Origin: Larimichthys crocea | Lineage: Eukaryota > Chordata > Actinopteri > Sciaenidae | Direction of reading: 5' to 3' | Assembly (NCBI RefSeq): GCF_000972845.2 | Contig: NC_040018.1 | Location: 8,590,140-8,654,139 of the forward strand | DNA: 64,000 bases | Shown here: one piece after another, positions 1 through 11,830 of the stretch | How the letters are laid out: each line of letters begins with the position of its first letter | How positions within the stretch are numbered: position 1 is the stretch's first letter | Program-made: the position numbers and the translations under genes | Notes under the pieces: generated by a model | What the model saw: the letters and a program-made list of their open reading frames with translations, nothing else | Databases searched by the model: none | What the model was told of the DNA's origin: nothing

Positions 1-429
1 TTTTAGTCCAATGATTAGAGATACGACTCAAAACGTCTTTTTAAAGTTGCTTTGGTCGATAGTTTCAGTGAATCTAAGTGAAGGTCAACAAGTCATCAGT
101 TAAAGTGGGTAACACGTGACCCGTTTCTTTGCATGATTTGTACAAAAACAAGATCACGGGCCGGACATTTTTGAAAGTGTGACAATAAAGTATCTGTAAC
201 TATCAGTGGTAGTCTGCCAACCAGCAGTGGTCAGTCTTTGTGTGTCTGGATGCAGACGATTAAAAGGTGCGTCAGATTAGAAAAGGGGTAAAAATCATTT
301 CGAGCCGGAGGTAAACTGGAGGAGTGGGCAGCGGGTGGGGGTCCACCGTCCAACGACTATTCCACCCCTCCCCTCCCACCACCACCACTACTGCCCCTCC
401 ACCCCCGGCACAGAAAAATATTATGCAGC

Positions 430-760
430 AGCCCGGGCTTCCATTGAATCCCAGTGATTCATTGCCCAATTTTAAACTGCCAAGCTGTTAAATTGCATCA
501 GGTCTGCCAAAATTCATTCCAGGACTATGGAGCAGATATGAAAAATTAAATGTCATCTCAGCTACAGTGGAAAACTTTTACCTCTCCTCCTAGCGGGGGC
601 AAGAATATGCTAGATTCCGTTATGATCGATGGCCACGCGGGACTACACTTAACCTACTTAGTGATGTCATGTTAGGCTGCAGCGCCTGTTTACTTTCAGC
701 AAAATGACAGGAAGGCATAAACTTTATCAGCCACTGACATCAGCCCCGAACTGCTTTCTC
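430..760. promoter_or_regulatory. candidate non-coding regulatory block
   Basis: This high-complexity stretch has no simple repeats or recognisable transposon sequence and no open frame of note. It carries several ATTA/TAAT-type homeodomain cores and ATTCATTG/AATTTTAAA-like AT islands separated by GC-rich words. It is bounded on the right by a CT run and, further on, the GA microsatellite at 911. This composition resembles vertebrate conserved non-coding elements, but conservation cannot be tested here. It may simply be unique neutral DNA. Confidence 0.25.
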
Positions 761-906
761 TCTCTCTCCACTTCCTTTCTTCGTCTCCATCTTTATGTTG
801 ATTCCTAGAAGCATGATTCTGTTTTCTTTCCTCCTTTCCTCATCCCCTGCGTTCACCAATGTGGAACCTAGTTTGAAGTCAGGGAATGGCTATTTCATTG
901 ACAGAT

Positions 907-910
<4 letters not shown>

Positions 911-944
<34 letters not shown>
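911..944. repeat. (AG)n microsatellite
   Basis: This is an uninterrupted AG dinucleotide tract of about 17 units. It creates the charged ERERER frame in the plus-strand open frame across it, which is therefore not a gene. Confidence 0.97.
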
Positions 945-947
<3 letters not shown>

Positions 948-1660
948 GGGGTCGTGTGTCCGTGCGTGGGTTAACCGCAGCTTAATGTCTGAATTAGAGA
1001 GAAGATGTGAAGTGAAGCAGGGCTTTGGAGTTGGTAACTTCTCAAGAGTCTTCTATGTCATGTCAAGGGAAAAAGAAAATAAATGTAAAGACAAATTTTG
1101 CACATTATTCATATTTGAGTCAATGTCAAGTTACTGTAACAGCAAGGACCGGTACAAGAAGTTGCATGTTGCTGTGCTTTCTATGGTCCACTTGGAAATT
1201 GACCATAGAAAGCATGAATGTTTTTGTTCTGACATCCCTGACATTCTTCAATATTAATATTGTTAGGTTAGGCATCCATTACATTTGTTTTTGTCCCTTC
1301 TATGCTGCTTCTTTTTTTAATTGATTTATTTTTTTGTTTAAAGCTTAGGTTGCTATCACAATTGTGCACAGTATATTCAATAATACATAATACATAAGGG
1401 CCACAATCTGGGGCAAATGTGAAAATATAAAACTGTATACATACAATTTAAAATAAAATACACGGTGACTGTTGTCAGATCATAGACAATATAATCTAAA
1501 CTGGAGTTAATGTACTGTGTTTTTGGACGAGAAAGATAAACTCTCTTTGACATCACTTAAATATTAAAATGATGGATGTAAAATGTTTTATGTTAAATTA
1601 ATCATCAATGTGAGAGTGAGAATTGTTCATGTGCGCCCAAAACAATGTATCCTCCTCTCA
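945..1660. other. non-coding stretch with one perfect hairpin
   Basis: I see no gene. Two overlapping open frames of about 100-120 codons here begin in or next to the AG tract and show no domain features. The only structure is the inverted repeat at 1175-1214. The second half (from about 1300) is AT-rich with short A and T runs. Confidence 0.6.
1175..1214. repeat. perfect 14-base inverted repeat (hairpin)
   Basis: Positions 1175-1188 (TGCTTTCTATGGTC) are the exact reverse complement of 1201-1214, with a 12-base loop between them. In RNA two further G-U pairs could extend the stem outward. It could be a transposon remnant, a structured-RNA stem or chance. I see no second copy in the window. 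Confidence 0.85.
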
Positions 1661-1680
1661 TAATAATAATAATAATAATA
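1661..1680. repeat. (TAA)n microsatellite
   Basis: About 6.7 perfect TAA units lie inside AT-rich non-coding DNA. Confidence 0.95.
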
Positions 1681-2224
1681 TGTTAATAGGTTAACACATT
1701 TGAAAAAAACATGCAGAGCTGATCAATTTCTAAAATTGATTCAAATGAAATAATAATGTCCTAATAAATGTAATTAGCATGAAGGTTTTTTGATATGAAC
1801 TCATATTCATTGTACCTTTTCAACTTTTCAACAATTTGCATGAAACATGTAACATTTTACATAAAACATGTCACCAGACGACATTAAACGACTCTCTTAT
1901 TTATCCCATTTCATCCTGATGGTTTACGTGAAATGCGACCTGACGACAGGTTCCTATCGTCACGCAATAAACACTGAAACTGTCTCTCTCCCTCTCTCTG
2001 TCTCTCTTTTCCCGCTCCTGCTGCTTTACGCACTGCGAGGCGGCGATATTTATTATTACGAATATCATTTGTATTAATCACCAGGATAAATGACTGGTTT
2101 GGCTATCTGAATGCCTCATTTAGAGAAACTTGGCTTCCATGTCATGGTTATGAATTACAGGCAGGCCTGTGTTTCACCTGAGGCTCTCTCTCTCATCCCT
2201 CTCTTCTGCACTCCTCTCCTGCAT

Positions 2225-2226
<2 letters not shown>
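1681..2226. other. AT-rich non-coding stretch
   Basis: I see no gene. It holds an 8-base inverted repeat near 1712-1730 and a short CT-rich patch near 1980-2010. The 69-codon frame at 1868-2077 runs through the CT patch and has no family features. Confidence 0.55.

Positions 2227-2261
<35 letters not shown>
2227..2261. repeat. (AC)n microsatellite
   Basis: A perfect AC tract of about 17 units. Confidence 0.97.
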
Positions 2262-2262
<1 letters not shown>

Positions 2263-3976
2263 CGGCTGTTAGTGTGTTTGGACAACGACGGTGTCATCCT
2301 AATGCTGTTGACATCAGTTCAAGGGACAGTGGTATATACACACCATATTCACACACACTGATAGCTTTCCACTGCATATGAGGAATGATATGGAGCCATT
2401 GTGAAGTGTTACAGTGTATGTATGATATATTTGCAACCCTGATGGTTTACCTACTTCTCCAGCCATGAGTCACACACTTGTCTTCACCCTAAAATGCTTT
2501 CTTCTGACCTCCGGTCCATAATCCACCCCATCTAATTTATTTAGTTTCAAGCACCACTACAAAGTAAGACTACAGAAAGTCAGATCATTACATCATAAAC
2601 TCGGACCATTAAGGAACAAAACAGGTCTCATGTCCTTAACTACCTGCTATTTTTCAAACTCAAACTATTTCCTGGTGTCAGAATGTTGAAACTTACATTT
2701 TTTTTTTCATTATTCCTCTTTAAAAAGACACCATGACAAGTGTTTGAATGAAAAGAAATATATGTTTGTGCCAAGTGCCAAGTGATCAATCAGATGTTTC
2801 AGAACCACAATTGGAGCCGGTCACTGAGCAGTTGTAGTAGCAGTCCAATCAGGGGTTGGCTCAGGAAGGCTGAGCTCCGCCTCCTCATATCCAAATTTCA
2901 CCCTGTCCGGGCTCAGCTCAGCATTGCCAACTCTCACACATTTGGCTCGAAAACATCCGCTTTCAGACACCGCCTCATGCTGACCAAACAGATGTAGAAT
3001 GAAGCCTCTTCTTCTTTGACTTTATTAAATAGCTGAGGTCATCTCATGGCGGCAGGATCGATGCGCGTGTCTCCAAATTGAGCGAGGGGCTGTGCACAAT
3101 ATATGCACGTGACTCTGCAGCTGCAACTTCATTCATTATTTAAATCCTCTAATGTGGCATTGTAATCTAACGGAAATACATTTCTGCACGGCAGACAGGT
3201 AAGCTGTTGCACATAGGATCCAAATGTCCAGTGCTGGCAGAAGTCCAAATACTCTGTCCTTTCCAACAGTGCCATTGTTTCTCTGGACAGTCCACCTCCA
3301 CAGAACACAATGTCTAGATTTTTCACTGAGACTAAAGAAATGGGTCCTATGAAAACGGTTGACATTGTGGTTTGTGGACCACCCCAACCATGTCCAATGC
3401 CCAAGACCTTATCGACTTCATTGGAAATTGCTCCCCCTCCTCACAAATCCCAATTTAACCCTTGAGAACAAAATGTATATGAACATAAAGGATAACAGGC
3501 TACACTGAAAGACCTAATTGATTGAAAACTAATATAAATAAAAACTAATATAAATAATAGAAAAAAAATTGTTTGGGTTGTTATTGGTTATTATACTCTG
3601 TTCTGAAATGTTTACATATAACACTGTATTTTGTACAAGTAGCTCAGTCTGTATTAAAAACACAATAGGTCTATGTACACTGAATGTATGGAAAAACAAA
3701 ACAAAAAAAGGGTTAAAGGCCTTTACACAACTGCATCATACTTTCTATCTTTAGACTTGTGTTTGGGATAAATGCAAAGAAAAGAAACCCAAATGGAGAA
3801 AACAAAATAAAAAGTAAAATACTGTATAATCAGTATTAACTGTAATCAAGAAAAGGTAAAAATGTTTGGATGCCGTTAAAAAATGTTACAATGGCTACTA
3901 AAACAAATTTTCTGACAGAGTATGTCAGTGTTTATGTTTCACATTTTTCTATATGTGTGAGCAAATCTCATCCAGT

Positions 3977-3977
<1 letters not shown>
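2262..3977. other. non-coding stretch, nothing recognisable
   Basis: I see no gene, simple repeat over 20 bases or known repeat family. A 91-codon minus-strand frame at 3129-3404 is the longest. It has two in-frame neighbours in other frames, no recognisable domain and no splice context, so I do not call it. The 2780-3120 part is more GC-rich (about half GC) and could be an old unrecognised repeat. Confidence 0.5.

Positions 3978-4042
<65 letters not shown>
3978..4042. repeat. long (AC)n microsatellite
   Basis: A perfect AC tract of about 32 units, the longest CA-type array in the window. Long alternating purine-pyrimidine tracts of this kind can adopt Z-DNA and are usually highly length-variable. 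Confidence 0.98.
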
Positions 4043-4044
<2 letters not shown>

Positions 4045-4333
4045 TACAGACACAAATGAAACAGGGATATGGCGCGCAGTCATTTCACAGATTTGTCGGA
4101 GGGGAGGAGAGACTTTTTTTTTTCAAATGTGTATACTTTCTCCCCCATCCATGCTCCATATTTCCATGTGATTAAATTATTCAGTGGTACAAACTACAAT
4201 TATGCTTTATTAAAAATTATTAAAAATTCTCGCCAGGCTCTGCAGTTGTGAAAGAATTTATTGCCTGCTTGTTTTTCTAATTTGCATCATTGATTCTGGT
4301 GGTGTTTGAAAAGCAATGATGCTCCCTATAACT

Positions 4334-4387
4334 ACCCCCCCCCCCACACACACACACACACACACACACCACCACCACCAACACCAC
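4334..4387. repeat. compound C-run, (AC)n and (ACC)n tract
   Basis: A poly-C run of about 12 bases (4334-4345) is followed by an AC tract (4346-4369) and then ACC triplets (4370-4387). The three adjoining motifs suggest stepwise slippage from a shared seed. Confidence 0.93.
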
Positions 4388-5480
4388 CCTCTCTTTGATA
4401 AGGATGGGATGTATTAGTGCATGAGGAGGGGTAGACGAGGGAGCAGGACGAATGGCGTTTTCCTCCATCGATAGATGTGCAAGCGTCTGATTTTATTTGC
4501 ATGTGTTTATCAGCTCGTGGGAATGTGTTGTTGGGTAATTTTTTATCTATTCATTTGTTTATTAATTTATTAGTTATATACAGAAGTCCAGAAAGTAGGG
4601 TAAAAGAAACACATGCCTCATTATTCCCCTCTCAAAAAAAAAAAAAAAATCAAAGTTATGAACATTTTTTGAAATATAAAATAAAGGATCAAACTCTTAT
4701 CTGCCATTTTGCTTAAATATGGCATTTCCATGCATTAAATATACATGTGGAATTTACACTTCAAAGTTAGGCCCATTACGTGAGCCATTAGTTATACTTG
4801 TAACAGCAGATCCCTATGGCCAGGTTATGAATGATTTAACAGTACGTTAGTGTAAACTAGATTCAATTTTCTTTCAAAGCAGCTATCTCCTCGGCATTTT
4901 GGAAAGACGTAGGATCGCATGAAAGATGGACAGACTGTTAAACGGATAAAAGAGGGAAGGGATGACACGGAAAGAGTTAGAGAGACAGAGAGGAGAGAAA
5001 GACAGAGAGTGCATTGCCCCTCTCCCTCTCATTGCGTCTTGAATCCTGAGCAATGACTGGCTACTTTAGCAATTAAAATCTGGGGCAAAGACACAGCAGC
5101 TTGCTTTGGCCCAGAGACTGGCCCATTCATCATCCCAACTGCCATAAAATAGCACTAGATGGATTCTTTGATTTTAGCTTTGGAAGAACATAAATCAAAA
5201 TCTAAACCACGGCCTGTCACAAGCATCACCAGAATTATCCATTTGAGAGAGAGAAGAGCCCGAGGAGGGTGGAGAGAGAGAGAGAGGGAGACAGAACAGG
5301 ATCTAGTCTCATTGTTTCTCCTCCTCTTCACAGACAAACCCTCACACCCACCACCTATCCCCCAGTGTGACACCCTGGGTAATCTATAAGTGTCTCATAA
5401 TGAGGCTTTTTCTACAGTTCAACACCGGCATTCATCAAGCATTACAGAGAGGAAGCCTAATCTGGAGTGCTTTGTCATCA
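4388..5480. other. non-coding stretch with A-run and GA patch
   Basis: I see no gene. It contains an A-run at about 4635-4649, a GA-rich patch at about 4970-5010 and (GA)n at 5271-5286. The 5030-5160 part is high-complexity and repeat-free. A G-run of about 12 bases follows at 5486-5498. Confidence 0.6.
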
Positions 5481-5734
5481 GGGTTGGGGGGGGGGGGGTG
5501 AATAGGGAACTTGGATAAGACAAAACATGAATATCAGTGGCAATACGCTGCTATTAAAAGGAACAATGTGTATCAACAAAGCAATGATGCATTTTCAAAA
5601 ATCCAAGCTCAAAGAGCAATTAACATAAATGATCGGTTTGATATTTAGAACAAGTATAACTCACTATTTTTAACTAATATTAACAGAACATTTTATATGT
5701 TTATATTGTTTATACATTATGGTCAAATGACAAA

Positions 5735-6058
5735 TTAAAGGTTCTATTTAATATTATTGTGTATAATAACCTGAAAATAAGATCTGTTTCCTGTTCTTTA
5801 TCTTAGAACGTTACCTTGTTTGAGATGGTGCATGTCCTCTTCCACAGAGCCCGCCATGTTGAACCTCCATGTTTCTACAGTAGCCCAGAACAAACAAACT
5901 AAACACTTTTTTTAGGTTTAAGGTGGGGCCTGTAGCATTTTCGTGAGTTTTGTGGTCACCTTAATGGTAGGAAGGAAAGGGTGAGGTGATGTGGTTGCAA
6001 TCAACAACTACACTAATAGATGACACTAAATGGTCCTTTGGTGATGACTGGACCTTTA
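5735..6058 (+). mobile_element. MITE remnant, GGTCCAGTGTG family, copy 1
   Basis: The order of short words here (CCTGAAAATAAGA, then CATGTT, TTTCTACAGTAGCCCAGAA, then GGTGAGG, GTTGCAATC and CACTAAAT) is the same as in the better-preserved copy at 61959-62302. It ends in a CTGGACCTTTAAA-like terminus. I recognise the family from fish genomes as a short non-autonomous DNA transposon, but cannot name its superfamily with certainty. There is no coding capacity. Confidence 0.7.
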
Positions 6059-6604
6059 AAGAACTAAAAAAGCTGAATAAATGAGTGGAGAAAACCACTG
6101 AGTGGTTTGATGAAAACATCTTTTTTCATAGATGTTCAATTGAGCTGATTTGGATGTTAACTCTGTAGGGAAAACAAATTAAATATGTAGTTTGTGAATA
6201 TTTTGCAGCTATGTTCGATATGAACATTTGATGTTATTTACAACTCAAAGTAGAATATAATTGTATGTAATTATATAACCACAATCCTTCATAACAACAA
6301 CAATACGTTTGTGGAACTCTACTATTTGCCTTGAATGACACTTTATTTACCTATTTCTAAAAAAATGTTGTCAATGCCCAAACAGAATTATATAAGAAAC
6401 ATTACATCATCACCATTACCTTCACTACTAAAAAGCTTGAGTTTCTGCAACCAAAGTGGATCAAACTATGGGTCTTCTCAAAGCTGTCTGATGTTATTCT
6501 CTTATGAATGTAGGTCACCGCTTCAAGTGCTACTGTAAACATTTAAACAGTGAGACAAGCTGACACAGGGGTCTAAAATGATCTCATGATTCCAGTTGAT
6601 GAAA

Positions 6605-7880
6605 GAGGACTGTTGTCACGTCCGGTGAATTATGGGAAAGGGAGGAGGACCCAAACGCAGATACACAAACATAAGACCATGCAGGTGTGGTGAAAGACAA
6701 TTTACTTGATGTGGTAGGCTGACTGGAGATCTGTCTGAATGTTAGTTGAGGCTCTGTGGTGCTTGCTGGGTACCTGAGAAGCTGAAGTGTTTGGCGGCTG
6801 AGAAAGCTAATGGTATTGGAGCCATGGAATCTATCCCTTCCTTTTGGGGCTCCACAGGGATACACCCTCAAACAGGCAAAGCAAGTCCCCCTGGAAGACG
6901 GCCTCGGGACATCAGCATGGTTCCTCAACTGGTCCATTCAGAGGGTTCAGGACAGGCAGGCAATGGGTTTGCCTACTCATGGCAGATAGACAATGGGCTA
7001 GCAGGCCCAGGGCAGGCAGGTTGTAGACTAGCTGGTCCAGTGCAGACTGGAGGAGGCTAATGGATGTGAGTCCAGCTGTCTCAGAGGTAGGCCCAAGACT
7101 AACAGGAGGTTGCATGCAGAAGCTTGCAGGCTGAGGTACAGGCTCGAGGCAAGCAGGATGTGGGCCCAGTATTAGCAGACAGAGAGGATGGAGTGTCAAT
7201 AAAATCTTCTGCCAATCCAGATAACAAATTTACCAACCAAGGCTTACAAGACACTGCCCGGCATTCCAGCGACAAGGCAGCCTTCTTGTGTTCAATACTG
7301 GAGGCATTTCAGTTCATTTGCAGTTGTTTAGAACACACTCAGTAATATAAGTCACCTCATTTATCCAGGTTCATCCACAGAAAGTGATTGCTGGTTCCAC
7401 ATTTGGTTAATCCTGACAACAAGGGAAGCAGAACACACAGACACAAATTTACTTGAGGCAGTGTTCACGGTGAGCCGTTCAAGAACAGGTGACAAGAAAA
7501 CACAGGAACAGAAGTAGCAGATACAGGTTAGTGTTTAGGTTTGGATGACTGGAAAGCAAAGGCATAACCATGTTTGACAATTCAGTAACATGTGGGTGGG
7601 AATGGGCTGGTAAATATAATCCCAGGCTGATTAGGGAAATGAGCAGCAGGTGAATGTGTGGGCAGGGATGATCAGGTGATGGAGAGGCAGTAAATGTGGC
7701 AGTACAAGGCAGGAGGGAGTAGCTGGACCTGAAATGAGAGGGGAAATGGACAAGTGGGGAAGTCTGAGGACATCTGGGAGATGGATGGAGGATGGCAAGG
7801 GTGAATTCACAAGAGGAAGTGTTGCTGCTCTTCATCTTTCATTGACCTGACCTGACCTAAGTCTTGCATCTGACGCCCAT
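6605..7880. mobile_element. long non-autonomous repeat element, GTCACGTCC/ACCCAAACGCAG type
   Basis: The left end reads GTCACGTCCGG followed by GGAGGACCCAAACGCAGA, a terminus common to a widespread fish interspersed repeat. The interior (about 6900-7160) is rich in degenerate GGCAGG/AGGCT repeats, and the right half (7480-7830) is purine-rich with GCTGATTAGG and GATCAGGTGATGG words typical of the same family. Open frames inside, including the 118-codon minus frame at 7479-7835, lack transposase motifs. Related ends occur near 37400 and 47040. The superfamily is uncertain. Confidence 0.6.
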
Positions 7881-8439
7881 CAGGGTTCTTTAGTATCTAA
7901 AGACTATTCCACATTCCTTCATTTAACTTCTCACTTTTACACCACTCATTTGTAACCCTGGCACACAAAACAGACCTCATTTGATGTGGTAGCAAGTCAA
8001 AGTTTGAAAATGAGAAGAGGAATGAATGAGGCGTTTCTTCAACTTCTGATCATTAGGCACTTTTCATTAACATCTTACCAGAAACGTTCAATAGTCCAGT
8101 TGCCTTTTAGTTCTCTGAAGGTTTATGGTGAACTTTCTACAATAAAGTAGCTAGTAGGGTCTGAAAGGTCAGTGTGGTATAAATTTCATTAGCTGCATAT
8201 GTGAATGAAGCTTACAAATTAAGATCAGAGGAGAAAGAAATGATGTTGATAATTGTTAATAACATACATAGGGAAACAGTTTACTAAAATAGAAATCCCA
8301 TGTAATTTCTAGAACCAGGGTTGCCAACTATTTTAACCTCACCTTTGTTTCAATAGGCTGATTGCAATTGACTCCTAAACACAACATAAATGACCATTAC
8401 AGATTACCATCGACAAGTGTACTAGACCTTCGTCATTAC

Positions 8440-8720
8440 GTGGTTAACATTGTGAAATGGTTGCAGTTTTGCTGGTTGGATTTAGGCAACAAAACTAATG
8501 AATTAGCTTTAGGAAATGATAGTTTAGGTCAAAATAACTACCTTATGTAGCCCAACTTGAGTTACGTTAAAATGAGTCAATGCCTACTTTTGGTTTTACA
8601 CAAAACTCGATCAGTGGTCTCTTGGGTGAAAGTCCAGGTGTGTTTAAACATCCATACACCCAAACCTCCTCCATATGTGGACTTTGACCTTCTGTGTCAA
8701 AACTACCCAATTTTTGATCT
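8440..8720 (+). repeat. interspersed repeat (GGCAACAAAAC family)
   Basis: The core at 8476-8520, containing TTTAGGCAACAAAACTA and later TTAGGAAATGATAG, and the downstream CTCTTGGGTGAAAGTCCA word match a fish interspersed repeat I recognise from memory. Two overlapping frames of 62 and 71 codons in it are not genes. No second copy is evident in this window. Confidence 0.5.
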
Positions 8721-9481
8721 CATCTCTAATTACTACTGCTTACTATTTGAAAATTTCAAAACAATTAGTTAACGTCAAAAATGCATGCAGGCAACCATTT
8801 TTTATTCAGAAGTAGGTTTTAGAGTTATTCTGTTGTATACCCAAAGAGCATGTTGTCAGTGGAATTGATTAGGCAATACTACTATAGCTATAATAAATTA
8901 GACACATAAATGTTGAACAATTAGTGAATAATAAAAAAAAAAAGTTCATATAACACCAATCTAAATTTAAACCAGTTTAACACTTGCTGGAAAGCTGGTG
9001 AAATCAGCATTTTACCAAAAACTCTGACATAATACACTGATGTACACGCACACGTCCAACATGAAGCATTAAGTGTGAAAGGCATCCTGACCTGTGAGGT
9101 TAAATTATACTATAATTATACTATTATTTCAATCCTCAGTGTGACGCTGTGCTGTCTGTTTGCTGATCAGCAAATGCACACTCATTCTTCCCATATGAAC
9201 GAATGCCAATTCCTTTAATATCTGATCCTAAAGTGTTTGGTATTGATACCGTTTATCAAAGTCGAAAGATCCATCCGCTTTCATCAGTCCACAGGCCTGC
9301 CAATTCCTGCCTGCGTGCCTGCCGGGGCCCAGGATTAATCTTAGAGGGATTCGTTTGATTTGTGGTCCTCATTTGTATGTCTGTCTGTGAGAAAATGGAG
9401 GACAGCTGTCAATGCAGAGGCATTTGTCTCTGTCATTCCCTCCCCTCCTCCATCCCTGTCTCTCTCTTGCCTCTGTCCATT

Positions 9482-9482
<1 letters not shown>

Positions 9483-9523
<41 letters not shown>
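9483..9523. repeat. (CT)n microsatellite
   Basis: A perfect CT tract of about 20 units, followed by imperfect CT-rich sequence to about 9540. It produces false serine-leucine and arginine-glutamate frames on both strands. Confidence 0.97.
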
Positions 9524-9527
<4 letters not shown>

Positions 9528-9639
9528 TCTACCCCTCTTTGTGTCTCTTTTCAATTCCCAGTCACTGAGCACTCCACAAGGCATCTAAAAAAAATGGATA
9601 ACTCCACTGTCTCAACCACTTAAGAGCAGATTCAATCAA

Positions 9640-9870
9640 AAATAAAGCAACACATAAAATAACCTATTTTAATTCCCCCAATGCGATGGGGACATTCAAT
9701 TACGTCCTCAGAAAGGCACGTTTTTCATGGTGGCGACAATTAAAGTCTTATTTAATGTTTAAAGCATATTACTTTCCTTTATTACAGATCTCATAACAAA
9801 GTCAGCAGCCATCAAGGTGCAAAAGCCCTCCTTATCCTTTAGTTTTGCATTTCATTGCAAAAGCTCATCA
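9640..9870. promoter_or_regulatory. candidate non-coding regulatory block
   Basis: A high-complexity stretch between the CT tract at 9483 and the GT tract at 9902. It has several homeodomain-type cores (CAATTA near 9697, CAATTAAAG near 9737) and a GATCTCATAACAAAG word with a possible SOX-type ACAAAG. No repeat family is recognised. Function is inferred from texture only. Confidence 0.25.
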
Positions 9871-9901
9871 AAGCGGGAGACAATGGGAGGAATGTGAGGA
9901 A

Positions 9902-9920
9902 GTGTGTGTGTGTGTGTGTG
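9902..9920. repeat. (GT)n microsatellite
   Basis: A short perfect GT tract of about 9 units. Confidence 0.93.
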
Positions 9921-10118
9921 GCTGTGAGGGAGAGGGGGCAAGCAGCAGTTACAGGGTATCATTAATTTTTTTTAGTTAGGAAGTCTGTATTATTTTTTTC
10001 TAGCATTTTTCTCAATTTGTTATTTCATCTATAGGGTATAAAGGATGTAAACTTTAGGAAGGGCAACAAAGAAGAGATATTTATTTTTTTTGTCTATCAT
10101 GGTGACACATGCGCAGTA

Positions 10119-10658
10119 CAGCTGTCCCTCGCTATAACGCGGTTCACAGACTCGCTGTTTCGCAGATTTTTTGTGTGTAATTTTGCATGCTTTTTTTTTA
10201 CAGTGTACTGTACAGTATGAACGCGCATTGTGTTCGGCACCGTCAGAGGAAATGTGAAATATGCGTGAGTTACTGGTAATAATTTCTTATGTGTCAAACC
10301 TCGTAGATTGATCATTAAAATTAAATTTGTTAAAAATGTTTGGGCTTGAAAACAGGTTTTGATCTTTGGTTTTATTTACTAATACAGTATTGTACTTATT
10401 TTTGTTAAATCTGCAAAAGTTTGAACTTTGAGTGTTTAAATAAGAGAGAAATGTGAGAAAATGTTAATGCCTGTCTGAGAAAAGTGTATGAAAGTATGTG
10501 GTTAGGGGTTTTACGGCCTGAAAACATGTAGAATAATTGTAAATTAGGGGTTTTACGGCCTGAAAACATGTAGAATAATTGTAAAACTGACTTCGTGGAT
10601 TTCGTTTATTGCGGGTTATTTTTAGAACGTATCCCCCGCGATAAACGATGGACCACTG
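10119..10658. mobile_element. pogo/Tigger-like non-autonomous DNA transposon
   Basis: The left end at 10119 reads CAGCTGTCCCTCGCTATAAC. The right end, reverse-complemented, reads CAGTGGTCCATCGTTTATCG and then continues with GCGGGGGATACG. Both are flanked by TA (10117-10118 and 10659-10660), the target duplication expected of Tc1/mariner-pogo elements. The 540-base interior has no transposase frame, so it would have been moved by an enzyme supplied in trans. It contains an exact 42-base tandem duplication (10502-10585). Confidence 0.85.
10502..10585. repeat. exact 2 x 42-base tandem duplication
   Basis: Positions 10502-10543 and 10544-10585 are identical, each beginning TTAGGGGTTTTACGG and ending ATTGTAAA. 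The duplication lies in the right half of the pogo/Tigger-like element. The absence of any mismatch points to recent duplication in this copy or to a structural feature of the family. Confidence 0.97.
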
Positions 10659-11031
10659 TAATAACAATAGTAAGATTACAGTTTGGACAACATCACCTGG
10701 ATTGGACCTGGACTGTAAAACCTGCTCTGTACCACAAAATCCTGGAAGAAGATGACACAGATGCAAAATGCGAGAATGCTAACCAGGCAAGAAAGAATGA
10801 AGCAGTTTCTTGAAGGAAACACATGATATGAAAACAGGAAAATGCTGCCTAAGATTCCTGGAGGACGGGAAAAACAGTTTGTTTAGGTTGCCTTGCTGCT
10901 TTTTAATGTTTTTGCTGTATCGGTGTCACTCTACTGTACATGTATTTGGCTGTGTTGGACTGTATTTTAGCATAAGTTGTTCCTGTTATTTTGCCCTCCC
11001 CTTTTACAAGACCAGTTTAGAAATGTTTTCC

Positions 11032-11830
11032 ATCAGAATCAGGTTTATTGCCAAGTAGGTTTTTATATACAAGGAACTTGCTTTGGTATCTTGGTGTGGC
11101 TCTTGTGGTATAAGGTTTGGGGTCTAACAAACTTGAACCTGGTGTAGGTTCCTGAAGAGTCCAGGTGCTGGAGGATGAAGTCACGTTGAGACAAACTGCA
11201 AGGGGCCCAGCAGTGGGCCATTGCTTTGTTTTCATTTTTTATGGCTTCTAGGTAGGACAGCACAAGACGACATAAAGGATTGGGGGATAGGTTTATAGTT
11301 GCCAGGTCCAGCTATACTAGGTTTTTCTGGGGTCATGGATGATGGTGGAGGTTTTTAAAGGAGGCTGGTAGTCATCCAGACTGTTGGTAGCAGTTGTGAA
11401 AACATCCCAGTCAGTATAGTCCAAGCACACAGGGAGATCCACAGCTTTGTCCTTACAACAGCTGTACAGAGCTTTCATTTCTGCCCATTTGAAGGATTCA
11501 GGTGGACCATGACGTGGTCAGAGTGTCCCAGCACAGCATGAGGGGGCTGCTTACTGTAGCATAGGAATGATCCAGTGCATTCTCCTCTCTGGTCTGGCAT
11601 TTAATGAACTGCCTGCATTTGAGAAATACATGGCTGAGATTACCTTTGTTAAAGTGGCAGAGGACAATAATAATATAGAAAGTCCAGGGTTGCACACTCT
11701 GCACACAGTATCTAGTCACCTGCATTGAGCTTCCTGTACGTTGGCCTGTGGTAGAACATAAACACCAACCAGTGTGAAGGACACAGACAACAGGACACGG
11801 CTTCATGAAAAATTATTCAGGACAACAGAT
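11032..11830 (-). mobile_element. L2/Rex1-like LINE remnant (endonuclease end and 3' tail)
   Basis: On the minus strand, 11580-11800 translates in shifting frames to pieces resembling the endonuclease domain of fish LINEs: a FTLVGVY-like strand, then TREENALDHSYATV, matching the usual TRGxNTLDxVYT block. Further on comes [10 protein letters not shown], matching the CFxxTDWDxF segment after the endonuclease. The minus-strand 3' end at 11031-11057 reads ACTTGGCAATAAACCTGATTC, a LINE terminus with a GATTCT-type tail. The reverse transcriptase is missing, so this copy is internally deleted as well as frameshifted. It is dead. Confidence 0.75.

Noticed and set aside
1661..1680. Repeats as a CRISPR array
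   Set aside because: Repeats throughout the window are simple dinucleotide or trinucleotide tracts without unique spacers, and the DNA is vertebrate.
3129..3404. 91-codon minus-strand open frame with several cysteines
   Set aside because: Cysteines show no spacing pattern, overlapping frames are equally open, and there are no splice or promoter signals.
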